This document shows positions 16,620 to 24,567 of a stretch of DNA of 64,000 bases, piece by piece. The stretch's first letter is position 1. Each line of letters starts with the position of its first letter. Origin of the DNA: Mycobacterium hubeiense (GTDB lineage Bacteria; Actinomycetota; Actinomycetes; Mycobacteriales; Mycobacteriaceae); contig NZ_PIZU01000003.1 of NCBI RefSeq assembly GCF_002838065.1, positions 186,001 to 250,000 on the forward strand, read 5' to 3'. The position numbers and the translations under genes are program-made. The notes under the pieces were generated by a model. It was not told where the DNA came from and made no database searches. It saw only the letters and a list, made by a program, of their open reading frames with translations.

Positions 16620-17740
16620 CAGCCCTCCGTCGGTGCCAGCCCGAAGCCGGGAGTGTCGACAAGGTCACCGAAGTGCTGCGGGTGCAGCTCCGCAGCGAGT
16701 GCCTCGATGCCGTCGACGATGCGGATGCCCGGGTTGACCGCCTCCTGCGGCAGGATCAGGAATCGGTTGTTGCGCACGGCCGGGACCGTGTCGATCCCGT
16801 CCATCGCCTTGAGAGTGTCGATCTTCTGCTGCCCCGTGGGCCCGCGGCCGTAGTCGGTGACCACGATCAGTTCCGGCGCGCGCTCGACGAAGGCCTCGAA
16901 GGAGACGTCCTCCCACATTTCCTTCAGGTCGGTGAACACGTTGACTGCGCCGGCGCGCCGGTACAGCTCCGGGACGATGGTCAGCCCCGCTCCGGTGCCG
17001 AGAGTGTCGGTACCCCAATCCCAACAGAAGACCGGCACCGCCTCCGCGTCCGCGGGAATGCGGTCAGCGACGCGGTCCAACCGCTGCTGCCAGTGTGCGA
17101 TGAGGGCCTCGGCCCTTTCGGGCACGCCGAAGATGTCGGCGATCGCGCGCACATCACCGAACCACTCCTCGATGGTGGCCGGGGCCAGCGTGTCGTCCAC
17201 GCGGCGGCAGGACTCGGACAGCACGTAGCTGGGGATCCCCAACTCGGCCAGGCTGTCTGGGTTGATGCCGGCGGCATCGAAGCCGTAATTCCAGCCGGCG
17301 AAGACGAAGTCGGGCTGCAGCCCAAGCAGAGGTTCCAGCGTGAAGTAATCCGGCCCAAGGGATTTCACCGCTGCATAGTCGTCGGTGAACGCCGCCAGCC
17401 GCAGCCGCTCCCCAGCCGCGGCGTAGCCGGCCATCCGATCCGTGAGACCGAGTGCGAACATCAGCTCAATCATGTTGTCGTCGTTGACGACCGCGCGTTC
17501 CGGCGCCTTGTCGAAGGTCACCGGCTTACCGCAGGACGACACCGTCACCGGGTAATGCCCGGGCGGGGTGTCGGCGGGCGGCCAGCTGAAATCCGATGTG
17601 ACAGAAGGCAGGTCGGCGACGGCGGTGGCGCTGCGACGGTTTGTTTCCGCCGCCGCGTCCTGGGGGTCCGATCCGTCAGAGGCGCAGCCGCCGATGGCGA
17701 GGACTGCGGCGAGCAACGCGGCGGCCGAGGTGCGAATCAT
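16619..17740 (-). CDS. Iron-siderophore ABC transporter substrate-binding lipoprotein
   Basis: A 373-residue FepB/FecB-type binding protein. The signal peptide ends at the lipobox AIGGC near residue 19. The domain opens with [15 protein letters not shown], the standard start of cluster A-II proteins, and continues with [31 protein letters not shown] and [20 protein letters not shown]. It would bind a ferric siderophore, or a heme- or cobalamin-like ligand, at the cell surface. It overlaps the ATPase remnant upstream (ATGA) and the FhuF-like gene downstream (TGATG). With the ATPase damaged, whether it still feeds a transporter is uncertain. Confidence 0.85.
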   Translation of the reverse strand: MIRTSAAALLAAVLAIGGCASDGSDPQDAAAETNRRSATAVADLPSVTSDFSWPPADTPPGHYPVTVSSCGKPVTFDKAPERAVVNDDNMIELMFALGLTDRMAGYAAAGERLRLAAFTDDYAAVKSLGPDYFTLEPLLGLQPDFVFAGWNYGFDAAGINPDSLAELGIPSYVLSESCRRVDDTLAPATIEEWFGDVRAIADIFGVPERAEALIAHWQQRLDRVADRIPADAEAVPVFCWDWGTDTLGTGAGLTIVPELYRRAGAVNVFTDLKEMWEDVSFEAFVERAPELIVVTDYGRGPTGQQKIDTLKAMDGIDTVPAVRNNRFLILPQEAVNPGIRIVDGIEALAAELHPQHFGDLVDTPGFGLAPTEG

Positions 17741-18171
17741 GCACAGTGCTCCTGGTTCGAGGTGGTGGATGGGTCGTCGCCGAATGGCGCTCCGGTGAAG
17801 TGGATCTCGTCCGGTGAGGACAGCAGTAGACGCAGGTCGCCAGTGCGCGGGTGGGAAACCTGGTCGACGCGCACGCCGAACACCGGACGCACGACCTCGT
17901 CGACGAGCACGTCGGCCGGGCGGCCTGCGGCGACGACCGCCCCGTCCTTCAGCACGACGACCTCGTCGCAGAATTCGGCGGCGAGGTTCAGATCGTGCAA
18001 CGCGGCCAGCGTCGTGACCCCGAGCCGACGGACCAGGCGCAGCAGTCCGAACTGGTGGCGGACGTCGAGATGGTTGGTCGGTTCGTCGAGCACGAGCACC
18101 TGCCCGTCTTGGGCCAGCGCACGGGCCAACAGCACCCGTTGCTTCTCCCCGCCGGACAGCGTGGACCAAAC
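17737..18171 (-). pseudogene. Siderophore ABC transporter ATPase, 5'-truncated remnant
   Basis: Only the C-terminal half of a FecE-type ATPase remains. The reading frame enters at [11 protein letters not shown] (ABC signature) and continues through Walker [13 protein letters not shown] and H-loop [15 protein letters not shown] to the end. Walker A and the Q-loop are absent. An in-frame TGA at 18172-18174 lies exactly where homology ends and the plus-strand CobW fragment begins. A translation start inside (GTG at 18135) could only yield a non-functional fragment. The usual FecCD permease gene that would lie upstream is also missing, as if a segment was deleted. Confidence 0.85.
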
Positions 18172-18963
18172 TCACGGCTCGACCTCGACGCCATCATCGT
18201 CGAGGCCAGCGGCTTGGCCGACCCGGTCGCACTCGGCCGACTGATCCGCTTCAGCGGCGTCGCAGGTGTGCGGCCGGGTGGGGTGGTGGATGTGCTCGAC
18301 GCCGTCACCCACTTCGACGTCGTGGACCGCGGCTCGACGCCGCCGGCACGCTACGGCGCGGCGTCCTTGGTCGTCGTCAACAAGCTCGACCTGATACCGG
18401 ACGCCGACCGCGCTGCGACGCTCGAACGCGTCCGACAACGGGTCCACGAACGGAACCCGCACGCCCATATCGTCGGTACGGTCGGCGGGCGAATCGATCC
18501 CGCATTGCTGTTCGACCGATCCGAGACTGACAATGAGCCAGGCCAACTCTCGTTGCGGGAACTGTTCTTTGACGCGACGACGGACGCCGCCCCGAATGCG
18601 CATGCGAACGACAACCATGCCCACGCCGACTCGGTCACGGTGACCAGTACCGGTTGTATCGATCCGGGCAGACTTGTTGACCTGCTCGAGAATCCGCCGT
18701 CTGGGCTTTACCGGCTCAAGGGAACCGTTGCCGTGCGGTATCGCAACGCCGTGCGGAACTATCTCGTGAATCTGGTTGGCCCGTCAATCCATATCGCGAC
18801 CGCTCCCCCGACAGCCTCACCGAACTGTCTCGTCGCCATCGGCATGCACCTCGACACCGACGACGTGCGCGACAAGCTTGACGCTGCGTTGCGCCCTCAC
18901 GACGGGCCTGCGCCCGCCGGCGCAGTGCGCCGGCTGCAGCGGTATCGGCGCCTCAGCTTCTGA
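18172..18963 (+). pseudogene. CobW/YjiA-type GTPase, 5'-truncated remnant
   Basis: The remnant begins at RLDLDAIIVEASGLADP (switch/Walker B region, E-x-S-G-x-x-x-P) and retains the NKxD-type VVVNKLDLIPDADR. It also has a histidine-rich linker (HANDNHAHAD) and the CobW C-terminal domain (GLYRLKGTVAVRY). The N-terminal P-loop and the GCxxC motif are missing because the sequence changes abruptly into the antisense of the ATPase remnant near 18170. An open frame happens to continue through that antisense, but it does not encode CobW. COG0523 proteins of this type are metallochaperones, often zinc-regulated. Confidence 0.85.
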
Positions 18964-19213
18964 TGCGGTTCCGTTCTCGCGGGGTGGTTTCACCCCAGAT
19001 CCCATACGCCTCACCCGATCGCACCGCATAGGCCAGGCATTCCGGCCGGACCAGACAGTCGCGACAGATCCGCTTGGCGAGCTCCTCCCGCGCAGCCTTC
19101 CGCCTGCCTTTCTCGGCCTCCGACGCAAAGAAGATCTCAGTCGGCAGGCCACGGCAGCGGGCGCGCAGACGCCATTCCCATTCATCAGGGCGTGGTGCCC
19201 GGCGAGCCCGCAT
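18953..19213 (-). CDS. WhiB-family iron-sulfur transcription factor
   Basis: An 86-residue WhiB-like protein. Four cysteines are arranged as one N-terminal Cys (RARCRGLP near residue 20) plus C-x2-C-x5-C (CRDCLVRPEC near residue 55), the 4Fe-4S ligands. The GIWGETT turn and a basic C-terminal tail (RERNRIRS) follow, typical of WhiB DNA-binding or sigma-binding ends. The ATG shares its A with the rpsR2 stop (TGATG), so it is the last gene of the ribosomal-paralogue operon. It overlaps the convergent CobW remnant by 11 bp. Which of the WhiB1-7 groups it belongs to is not clear to me. Confidence 0.88.
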   Translation of the reverse strand: MRARRAPRPDEWEWRLRARCRGLPTEIFFASEAEKGRRKAAREELAKRICRDCLVRPECLAYAVRSGEAYGIWGETTPRERNRIRS

Positions 19214-19467
19214 CAGCGCGATACGACGAACGGCAACAGCGCCATCTCCCGCGCGTTCTTGATCGCCAACGCAACCTGCCGCTGCTGCTGTGGGGTCAGC
19301 CCGGTGACCCGCCGAGAGCGGATCTTGCCGCGTTCCGAGATGAACGTGCGCAGAAGGTGGACGTCTTTGTAGTCGACGGTCGTCACTCCCAGTGCAGTGA
19401 GCGGATTCTTCTTCTGCTTCTTGATCTCTGGCGACGGCGGCCGACGCGTCCGTGATTTCTTGCTCAT
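19213..19467 (-). CDS. rpsR2: 30S ribosomal protein S18, zinc-free (C-) paralogue
   Basis: An 84-residue S18 protein recognisable by [18 protein letters not shown] near residue 35, [20 protein letters not shown] near 54 and the ending [11 protein letters not shown]. It contains no cysteine, so it is the C- form that replaces the zinc-ribbon S18 when zinc is scarce. The ATG at 19467 overlaps the preceding gene's stop (ATGA); an in-frame ATG four codons earlier is less likely. It is the fourth gene of the operon reading away from the Zur box at 20191-20213. Confidence 0.93.
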   Translation of the reverse strand: MSKKSRTRRPPSPEIKKQKKNPLTALGVTTVDYKDVHLLRTFISERGKIRSRRVTGLTPQQQRQVALAIKNAREMALLPFVVSR

Positions 19468-19766
19468 GTTTTCGCCCAATAGGTTGTGAGTGGATCGATT
19501 TGGTGCGCCGGGAAGTCAACCCACGCACGGGTTTCGCCGAACGTGACAAGGAAGTCGCCAGGTGCCTCCATGAAGCGGCGTGCATCCGCGGCGCGAGTGA
19601 AGCAGATGTGGGCGAGCTCGTCGGGGCCGCCCTGGCAGGAGAACTCCGTTGCCATGCCACGCGACCACAACGCCTCGAGGAGATCCCGGATGCCTTCATC
19701 TACCTCAACACCGTTCGAGGCCGTCACCTGGCGATGGGTGGTGTCCAGTCCACCGTCGACGGCCAT
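19464..19766 (-). CDS. Small uncharacterised protein with SCQGG motif, in the S14 slot
   Basis: A 100-residue protein I cannot assign to a named family. The pattern [21 protein letters not shown] followed by SCQGGPDE resembles small proteins seen in actinobacteria and their phages, where an acidic-helix segment precedes a Ser-Cys-Gln-Gly turn. The C-terminal part ([27 protein letters not shown]) looks like a compact alpha/beta fold. It is coupled to both neighbours (TGATG with rpmG2, ATGA with rpsR2). In M. tuberculosis this operon position holds the C- S14 gene rpsN2. It is not S14: it lacks the basic character and the S14 C-terminus. Confidence 0.8.
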   Translation of the reverse strand: MAVDGGLDTTHRQVTASNGVEVDEGIRDLLEALWSRGMATEFSCQGGPDELAHICFTRAADARRFMEAPGDFLVTFGETRAWVDFPAHQIDPLTTYWAKT

Positions 19767-19930
19767 CAACGCTCCTCGCGGAAATCGACGTGCCGTCGCA
19801 CTACTGGGTCGTACTTTCGCAGAACGAGTCGATCCGGATCGTTGCGCCGGTTCTTACGTGTGACGTAGGTATAGCCGGTCCCGGCCGTTGATCGGAGTTT
19901 CACGATGGGCCGGATGTCGTTGCGCGCCAT
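19766..19930 (-). CDS. rpmG2: 50S ribosomal protein L33, zinc-free (C-) paralogue
   Basis: A 54-residue L33 protein starting [20 protein letters not shown] and continuing with [22 protein letters not shown]. It has none of the four zinc-binding cysteines of ordinary L33. The ATG shares its first base with the rpmB2 stop (TGATG), and the stop overlaps the next ATG in the same way. Its small size and tight coupling fit the known Zur-regulated mycobacterial operon rpmB2-rpmG-rpsN2-rpsR2. Confidence 0.93.
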   Translation of the reverse strand: MARNDIRPIVKLRSTAGTGYTYVTRKNRRNDPDRLVLRKYDPVVRRHVDFREER

Positions 19931-20166
19931 CAGATCTTCTCTCCACGACGACGCATCTGTGCGACGACGGCCTCGATCCCGTCGCGGTCGATGACCTTGA
20001 TGCCCTTGGCGCTGACGCGCAGCTTGACCCGTCGGCCTTCGGACGGCAGGTAGTACGTCTTGGTCTGGATGTTCGGGTTCCAGCGTCGGCGGGTGCGCTT
20101 GTGCGAGTGCGACACCGTGTTGCCGAAGCCTGGCGCTCGGCCGGTCACCTGGCAGCGTGCGGTCAT
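19930..20166 (-). CDS. rpmB2: 50S ribosomal protein L28 paralogue
   Basis: A 78-residue L28 protein with the family opening [20 protein letters not shown] and [11 protein letters not shown], ending [12 protein letters not shown]. It has a single cysteine and no zinc ribbon. The ATG at 20166 gives the standard L28 length; upstream in-frame codons to 20184 add only six residues. It is the first gene of the leftward operon, 25 bp from a near-perfect Zur palindrome, so expression should rise when zinc is depleted. Confidence 0.93.
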   Translation of the reverse strand: MTARCQVTGRAPGFGNTVSHSHKRTRRRWNPNIQTKTYYLPSEGRRVKLRVSAKGIKVIDRDGIEAVVAQMRRRGEKI

Positions 20167-20190
20167 GGGTCCCCTTCCGTTCATACGCTA

Positions 20191-20213
20191 ATGAAAATGA
20201 TAATCGTTTTCAT
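20191..20213. promoter_or_regulatory. Zur operator controlling both divergent ribosomal-paralogue operons
   Basis: A 23-nt near-perfect palindrome, half-sites ATGAAAATGAT and ATCGTTTTCAT around a central A, matches the AT-rich actinobacterial Zur box. It lies midway between rpmB2 (minus) and the CobW-like gene (plus), within about 25 bp of both starts. One site can therefore repress both directions when zinc is sufficient. Confidence 0.92.
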
Positions 20214-20231
20214 TTCGGAGGAGGGGTGGTC

Positions 20232-21410
20232 ATGCGGACTCCGGTAGTCCTCGTGTGTGGCCAGGGCGACACCGGCGGCGTCGTCGACGTCCTGACCGAA
20301 CGGCAGGGGACGGTGGTCGTCACTCACCGGTTCGACGGCCAGGTGGTCCTGCGCAGCGTCACTGCGCGAGGCGAGACGTCGGAGTGGCCTCTGGAGCTCA
20401 AGAAGGGCTGCGTCGCCTGTACCGTGCGCGACGACCTGCTGGTGCTGTTGCGACGGCTGCACCGTCGCAGCGATGTCCGTCGCGTCGTCATTCACCTGAT
20501 GCCCTGGCTCGAACCCGAGCCGGTCTGCTGGGCGATCAACAACGTTCGGGTGCGCGTCGGGCCGGGCTACATCGACGGACCGGCGGCGCGCGACGTGCAC
20601 ATCGAGGCGGTCGTTACGTGCGTCGACCCGACGCACTGGCTGACTCAAGCCCTAGGCGACGACGAACTCGACGACGGGCGCACGGTCGCCCAGGTGGTCG
20701 TCGGGCAGGCCGAGTTCGCCGACGCGCTGGTGCTCACCGAGCCGGAGCCGAGAACGCTGGCGGTGCTCCGTCGCCTCGCACCTCGGGCCCGGCTGACGGT
20801 CGGGTCAGCTCGTGTCGAGATGGCACTCGCCAATCTCGAACCCGACAGCCGCCGCGGCCGCAGCGACAATCCGCACGATCCGTTGCTTGCCGGCGAGCCG
20901 TCGCTGTATCCGGACGGCGACGTTGGCCTCCTCGTGTTTTCGGCCCGACGTCCTTTCCATCCCGGGCGACTGCACGCCGCGCTGGATCTCCTGCTCGACG
21001 GCGTGGTGCGGGCCAGGGGCCGGTTATGGCTCGCCAATCGGTTCGACGACGCGATGTGGGTGGAGTCGGCGGGCGGTGGCCTGCGGTCCGAGCACGCCGG
21101 AAAGTGGCTGGCCGCAATGAGTTCCAGCGAGCTGGCCTATGTCGATCCGCAACGGCGCGCTCTGGCCGCGGCCGACTGGGATGACGAGGTGGGCGATCGC
21201 CACGTGTCGTTGACCGTGCTGGTGTGCGGTGCGGAACCCGAAGACATCGTGGAGGGCCTGCGTGAGGCGCTTCTGACCGACGACGAAATAGCCCGGCCAC
21301 ACGAATGGCGCTCGTACAGCGATCCGTTCGGTGATTGGCATGAAGACCCATGCGATGACATGGATGACATGGCCTCGCACCCGATCGGACAGCAGGAAGA
21401 GGACCGATGA
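20232..21410 (+). CDS. CobW-like protein of the zinc-starvation locus (Mrf-like candidate)
   Basis: A 392-residue COG0523/CobW-family protein. The N-terminus keeps the fold ([19 protein letters not shown]), but the P-loop is degenerate: GQGDTGG replaces GxxGxGKT. The CxCC motif region reads [20 protein letters not shown] near residue 60. The C-terminal CobW domain starts near residue 240 ([20 protein letters not shown]) and ends with a Asp/His-rich tail. In M. smegmatis a CobW-like gene beside the C- ribosomal genes is reported as Mrf, which recruits the hibernation factor Mpy to ribosomes; position and family agree, identity is inferred. It is translationally coupled to rpmE2. Confidence 0.8.
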   Translation: MRTPVVLVCGQGDTGGVVDVLTERQGTVVVTHRFDGQVVLRSVTARGETSEWPLELKKGCVACTVRDDLLVLLRRLHRRSDVRRVVIHLMPWLEPEPVCWAINNVRVRVGPGYIDGPAARDVHIEAVVTCVDPTHWLTQALGDDELDDGRTVAQVVVGQAEFADALVLTEPEPRTLAVLRRLAPRARLTVGSARVEMALANLEPDSRRGRSDNPHDPLLAGEPSLYPDGDVGLLVFSARRPFHPGRLHAALDLLLDGVVRARGRLWLANRFDDAMWVESAGGGLRSEHAGKWLAAMSSSELAYVDPQRRALAAADWDDEVGDRHVSLTVLVCGAEPEDIVEGLREALLTDDEIARPHEWRSYSDPFGDWHEDPCDDMDDMASHPIGQQEEDR

Positions 21411-21655
21411 AACCCGGTATCCACCCCGACTACCATGGCGTGGTTTTCCAGGACGCCACCACCGGCGAGGCGTTCCTGACGCGTTCGACGATCACGAGCC
21501 AGCGCACGATCGAGTGGGAGGACGGTCGCGTCTATCCACTCGTCGTTGTCGGCATCAGTGCCTCGTCTCATCCGTTCTGGACCGGTTCGCGACGCCACAT
21601 CGACTCGGCGGGGCAAGTGGAGAAGTTTCGGCGGCGCTACGGAGACCGCGCTTAA
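21407..21655 (+). CDS. rpmE2: 50S ribosomal protein L31 type B, zinc-free (C-)
   Basis: An 82-residue L31 of type [21 protein letters not shown] at the start and [22 protein letters not shown] near the end. It has no cysteines, whereas type A L31 binds zinc through a cysteine motif. Its ATG overlaps the CobW-like gene's TGA (ATGA), so both respond to the upstream Zur box. It completes the plus-strand arm of the zinc-free ribosome set with S18, L28 and L33. Confidence 0.93.
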   Translation: MKPGIHPDYHGVVFQDATTGEAFLTRSTITSQRTIEWEDGRVYPLVVVGISASSHPFWTGSRRHIDSAGQVEKFRRRYGDRA

Positions 21656-21665
21656 GGTTGGCGCT

Positions 21666-22589
21666 ATGCGCCTCAAGCTCGGCAGGCCGGACTTGGCCGA
21701 CTATGCGGGCTACTTCGACGCGCCGAACGCCGAACCGGGCGCACCGTTGACGGTGACCTGGGCCGGGGTCACCACGCTGCTGATCGACGACGGTTCGTCG
21801 GCGCTGATGACCGACGGGTTCTTCTCGCGGCCGGGCCTTTTGACGGTCGGGGTGCGCCCGCTCAAGCCGTCCGCGCCGCGAATCGACGGCTGCCTGTCGC
21901 GGCTCGCTGTGGATCGGTTGGAGGCCGTGCTGCCGGTGCACACGCACTTCGACCACGCGATGGACTCCGTCGTCGTCGCCGAGGGCACCGGCGCGAAAGT
22001 CGTTGGCGGAGAATCTGCGTCGCAGATCGGCCGCGGTGGCGGCCTGCCCGAGGATCGCCTCGTCGTCGCCACACCTGGCGAACCGGTCACGCTCGGCGCC
22101 TACGACGTCACACTCGTCGAATCCGAACATTGCCCGCCCGACCGCTTTCCGGGCGTCATCACCGAGCCGGTCGTCCCGCCGGCGAAGGCGTCGGCCTACA
22201 AATGTGGCGAGGCCTGGTCGACGCTCGTCTGCCACCGGCCTACGGAAAAGCGGATGCTGATCGTCGGCAGCGCAGGTTTTGTCCCAGGCGCGCTGGCCGG
22301 CCAGCGGGCCGAGGTTGTGTATCTCGGCGTCGGGCAACTCGGTCTGCAGGCGAAGCGCTACCTCGTCGACTACTGGACAGAGACCGTGCGCGCGGTCGGC
22401 GCCCGCCGTGTCGTGCTCATTCACTGGGACGACTTCTTCCGGCCGCTGCACAAGCCGCTGCGGGCACTGCCCTACGCCGGCGACGACCTGGACATCACGA
22501 TGGAGGTGCTCAGCCGGCTGGCCGACGAGGACGGCGTGGCGCTGCACCTGCCGACGCTGTGGCAGCGCGAAGACCCGTGGCGCGGTTGA
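21666..22589 (+). CDS. Metallo-beta-lactamase-fold hydrolase
   Basis: A 307-residue MBL-fold protein. The metal-binding motif HTHFDHAMD (H-x-H-x-D-H) is near residue 98, preceded by the usual strand with D in SALMTDGFFSRPG. A late histidine region reads VVLIHWDDFFRPLHKPLRAL near residue 260. No signal peptide or membrane segment is evident, so it should be cytoplasmic. The ATG at 21666, 10 bp after rpmE2, suggests read-through from the zinc-starvation operon. MBL enzymes need zinc, which makes that position notable, but the substrate is unknown. It ends tail-to-tail against the broken LuxR gene. Confidence 0.82.
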   Translation: MRLKLGRPDLADYAGYFDAPNAEPGAPLTVTWAGVTTLLIDDGSSALMTDGFFSRPGLLTVGVRPLKPSAPRIDGCLSRLAVDRLEAVLPVHTHFDHAMDSVVVAEGTGAKVVGGESASQIGRGGGLPEDRLVVATPGEPVTLGAYDVTLVESEHCPPDRFPGVITEPVVPPAKASAYKCGEAWSTLVCHRPTEKRMLIVGSAGFVPGALAGQRAEVVYLGVGQLGLQAKRYLVDYWTETVRAVGARRVVLIHWDDFFRPLHKPLRALPYAGDDLDITMEVLSRLADEDGVALHLPTLWQREDPWRG

Positions 22590-22590
22590 G

Positions 22591-24240
22591 TCAAACCAAC
22601 CCGTGCTCGTAGGCGTACGCGGCAGCGGCGGTCCGAGAGGTGACGTCGACCTTGGCGAAGATGTTGGACAGATGCCGGGCGACGGTCTTTTCGCTGAGCA
22701 ACAGGCCGGCTGCGATCTCCGAGTTGGTCTTGCCCGCGGCCACCAATCGCAATACCTCGACCTCGCGGGCGCTCAGCCCGCCGGGTGCACACGGGTGCAG
22801 CAACGCCGCGGCTTCCCGCTCCGCGGGTATGGCGCCGAGTGCGGCGAAGGTCCGATGCGCGTTGGTCAGCTCTGCGACCGCGGAATCTTCGTCACCGAGC
22901 CCGCGTAGCGCCTGGCCGAGCAACAGGGCGCAGCGGGCGGACTCGTACGGTGCGCCGAGCTCGTGCCAAAGCCGACCCGCACCTCGGAGTTCTCCGATGG
23001 CGCCGGCATGATCGCCGCGCGCCAGCGCAACGTGTCCGGCCGCGCGGTTCGCCATCGCCCGTAACGCGACACAGCCGAAACCGCCTGCGATCTCCGACAA
23101 TTCGGCACTGGTGTCGGCCGCCAAGTCCGTCTCGCCGGCGGCCAGCAAAACCTCGACTGCGGCCGGAAGTAGCTGCGAACGGTGCACGACGTCGCGGGGC
23201 TCGGCCAGGAGTCGCTTGATGGCGGCGACCGCCGCCGCAACTCGACCCCGGGCCAGCCACAGCAGCGCCAGACCCGGCTGCGGCTCATGACCGTAACCAC
23301 GCGCCTGCTCGTACACGGCCTCCGCCGCATCGAACCACCCACGAATCCGTAGCACGTCTCCGCGTTCGGCCGCCGCGAGCCCGGCGGCCTGCACGGTATC
23401 CGCCTCGACATAGCGTTCGACGGCCTTCGTGAACTCCTCGATCGCCTCGTCGAATGCGCCCCGCAGCCGCATGATCTGGCCGCGGTGCACCGCGCACTGC
23501 CCGGTGAATGGCACCAAACTCGGCTGCTCATCGCACCACCTGGTCAGCGCCGTCGTCCATTAGGCGGCCCGACCGAAGTCCGAAACCTCCTGGCAGCCTT
23601 CGATCATTGTGCAGTAGACGTTGCCCGCGAAGATCGGCGACACGGCGCCGGTTGCGAGGCATGCCATCGCCTCGTCCAAGAGCACCAGCCCCTCAGAAAC
23701 GCGCCCGTCATACATCGCGAGCCGTCCCTGGCTGCAGATGCCCATCGCCACCAGGTCGGGATCACCGAAGCGTCGGCCGTATTCGGTGATCTCGACGGCG
23801 CACCGGTGGGCGGGCGCGTACTCGCCGGCGAAAATATGCCTGTACATCAGGTGGATGAGCATGTAGCCGCGCTCGACCACGTCGCCCGGAATGTCGTCGA
23901 GCAGTCGCTGTGCCCGGGCCACCCAACCGCCGGCGACCGCCGGTTCGCCGGTGGTCGATAGCACCAGGGCGAGCCAGAACCCGCACCGAACGGCCGCGAG
24001 GGCGTCGCCGCCGTCCAGATGGATCTGGTAGGCGCGCTGCAACGCCTGGACGCAATCGTCTTTTCGACCAGTCAGATATGCGGCCGTCGCCAGGCGCGCA
24101 AAGTCGTCGCCGTCCAGCGCGGCGGCATCCCGGCTGGCATCGCCAAGACCGGACAGGGCCTCGTAGGCCGCCACCCACTCGCGACGCTCGTACGCCTCGC
24201 GAGCCCGGAGCAAATCGTCGACGACACCCACCGCGCGCAT
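22591..24240 (-). pseudogene. LuxR-family regulator with TPR-like region, split by one stop codon
   Basis: One continuous frame of about 550 codons is interrupted once, by TAA at 23560-23562. Sequence before it (EVSDFGRAA) and after it (WTTALTRWCDEQPS) joins naturally in the same frame, so a single substitution, for example GAA or TAC-like to TAA, is enough. The protein has a repeat-rich alpha-helical body (TPR-like, with many A-L-x-R-G and A-x-A-L units). A clear LuxR C-terminal helix-turn-helix reads SAREVEVLRLVAAGKTNSEI and VARHLSNIFAKV. A downstream start at about 23517 could still produce the DNA-binding half. No ATPase domain is present. Confidence 0.8.
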
Positions 24241-24276
24241 CACCCCTAGAAGGAGATTACGCGCAGGTGGAAGATC

Positions 24277-24567
24277 TCAGGCCGTTGTCGACCTGTCATC
24301 TGGGCCGCGCTGGCTCCACATCGCCCACGCGTCTCCCGCGTCACGCAGGTACCCGCGGACCGCGATGAACCCGAGGATGAGAAACGCGGAGGCGACGGCC
24401 GCCGCGAGATGCGCCAGTCCCCATCGCGTCGGATCGTGGGCGACGTGCTCGGCGACGGCAGCGTCGTCGGGCAGTCGGCCTGGAATCGGCGGATGCCACA
24501 GTAATGCCGCGGCAAGCACCACCGGGGCTATGGCTACGGTCGCCGCCCGGATCTTGTTGGTGTCCAT
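24277..24567 (-). CDS. Small membrane protein, possibly 3'-truncated
   Basis: A 96-residue protein with two hydrophobic segments, IAPVVLAAALLWHPPIPG near residue 12 and HLAAAVASAFLILGFIAVRG near residue 52. The pattern looks like the first third of a larger four- to six-helix mycobacterial membrane family. After YLRDAGDAW the sequence becomes a short hydrophilic tail and stops, suggesting loss of the rest. The ATG lies inside the end of the monooxygenase gene, overlapping by 34 bp, so coupling is plausible. No function is proposed. Confidence 0.5.
   Translation of the reverse strand: MDTNKIRAATVAIAPVVLAAALLWHPPIPGRLPDDAAVAEHVAHDPTRWGLAHLAAAVASAFLILGFIAVRGYLRDAGDAWAMWSQRGPDDRSTTA

Noticed and set aside
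17851..18171. Open frame extending the CobW remnant upstream
   Set aside because: These codons are the antisense of the ATPase remnant and lack the CobW P-loop; continuity is chance.
19464..19766. Annotation as zinc-free S14 (rpsN2)
   Set aside because: The position fits, but the protein is acidic and has none of the S14 sequence features.
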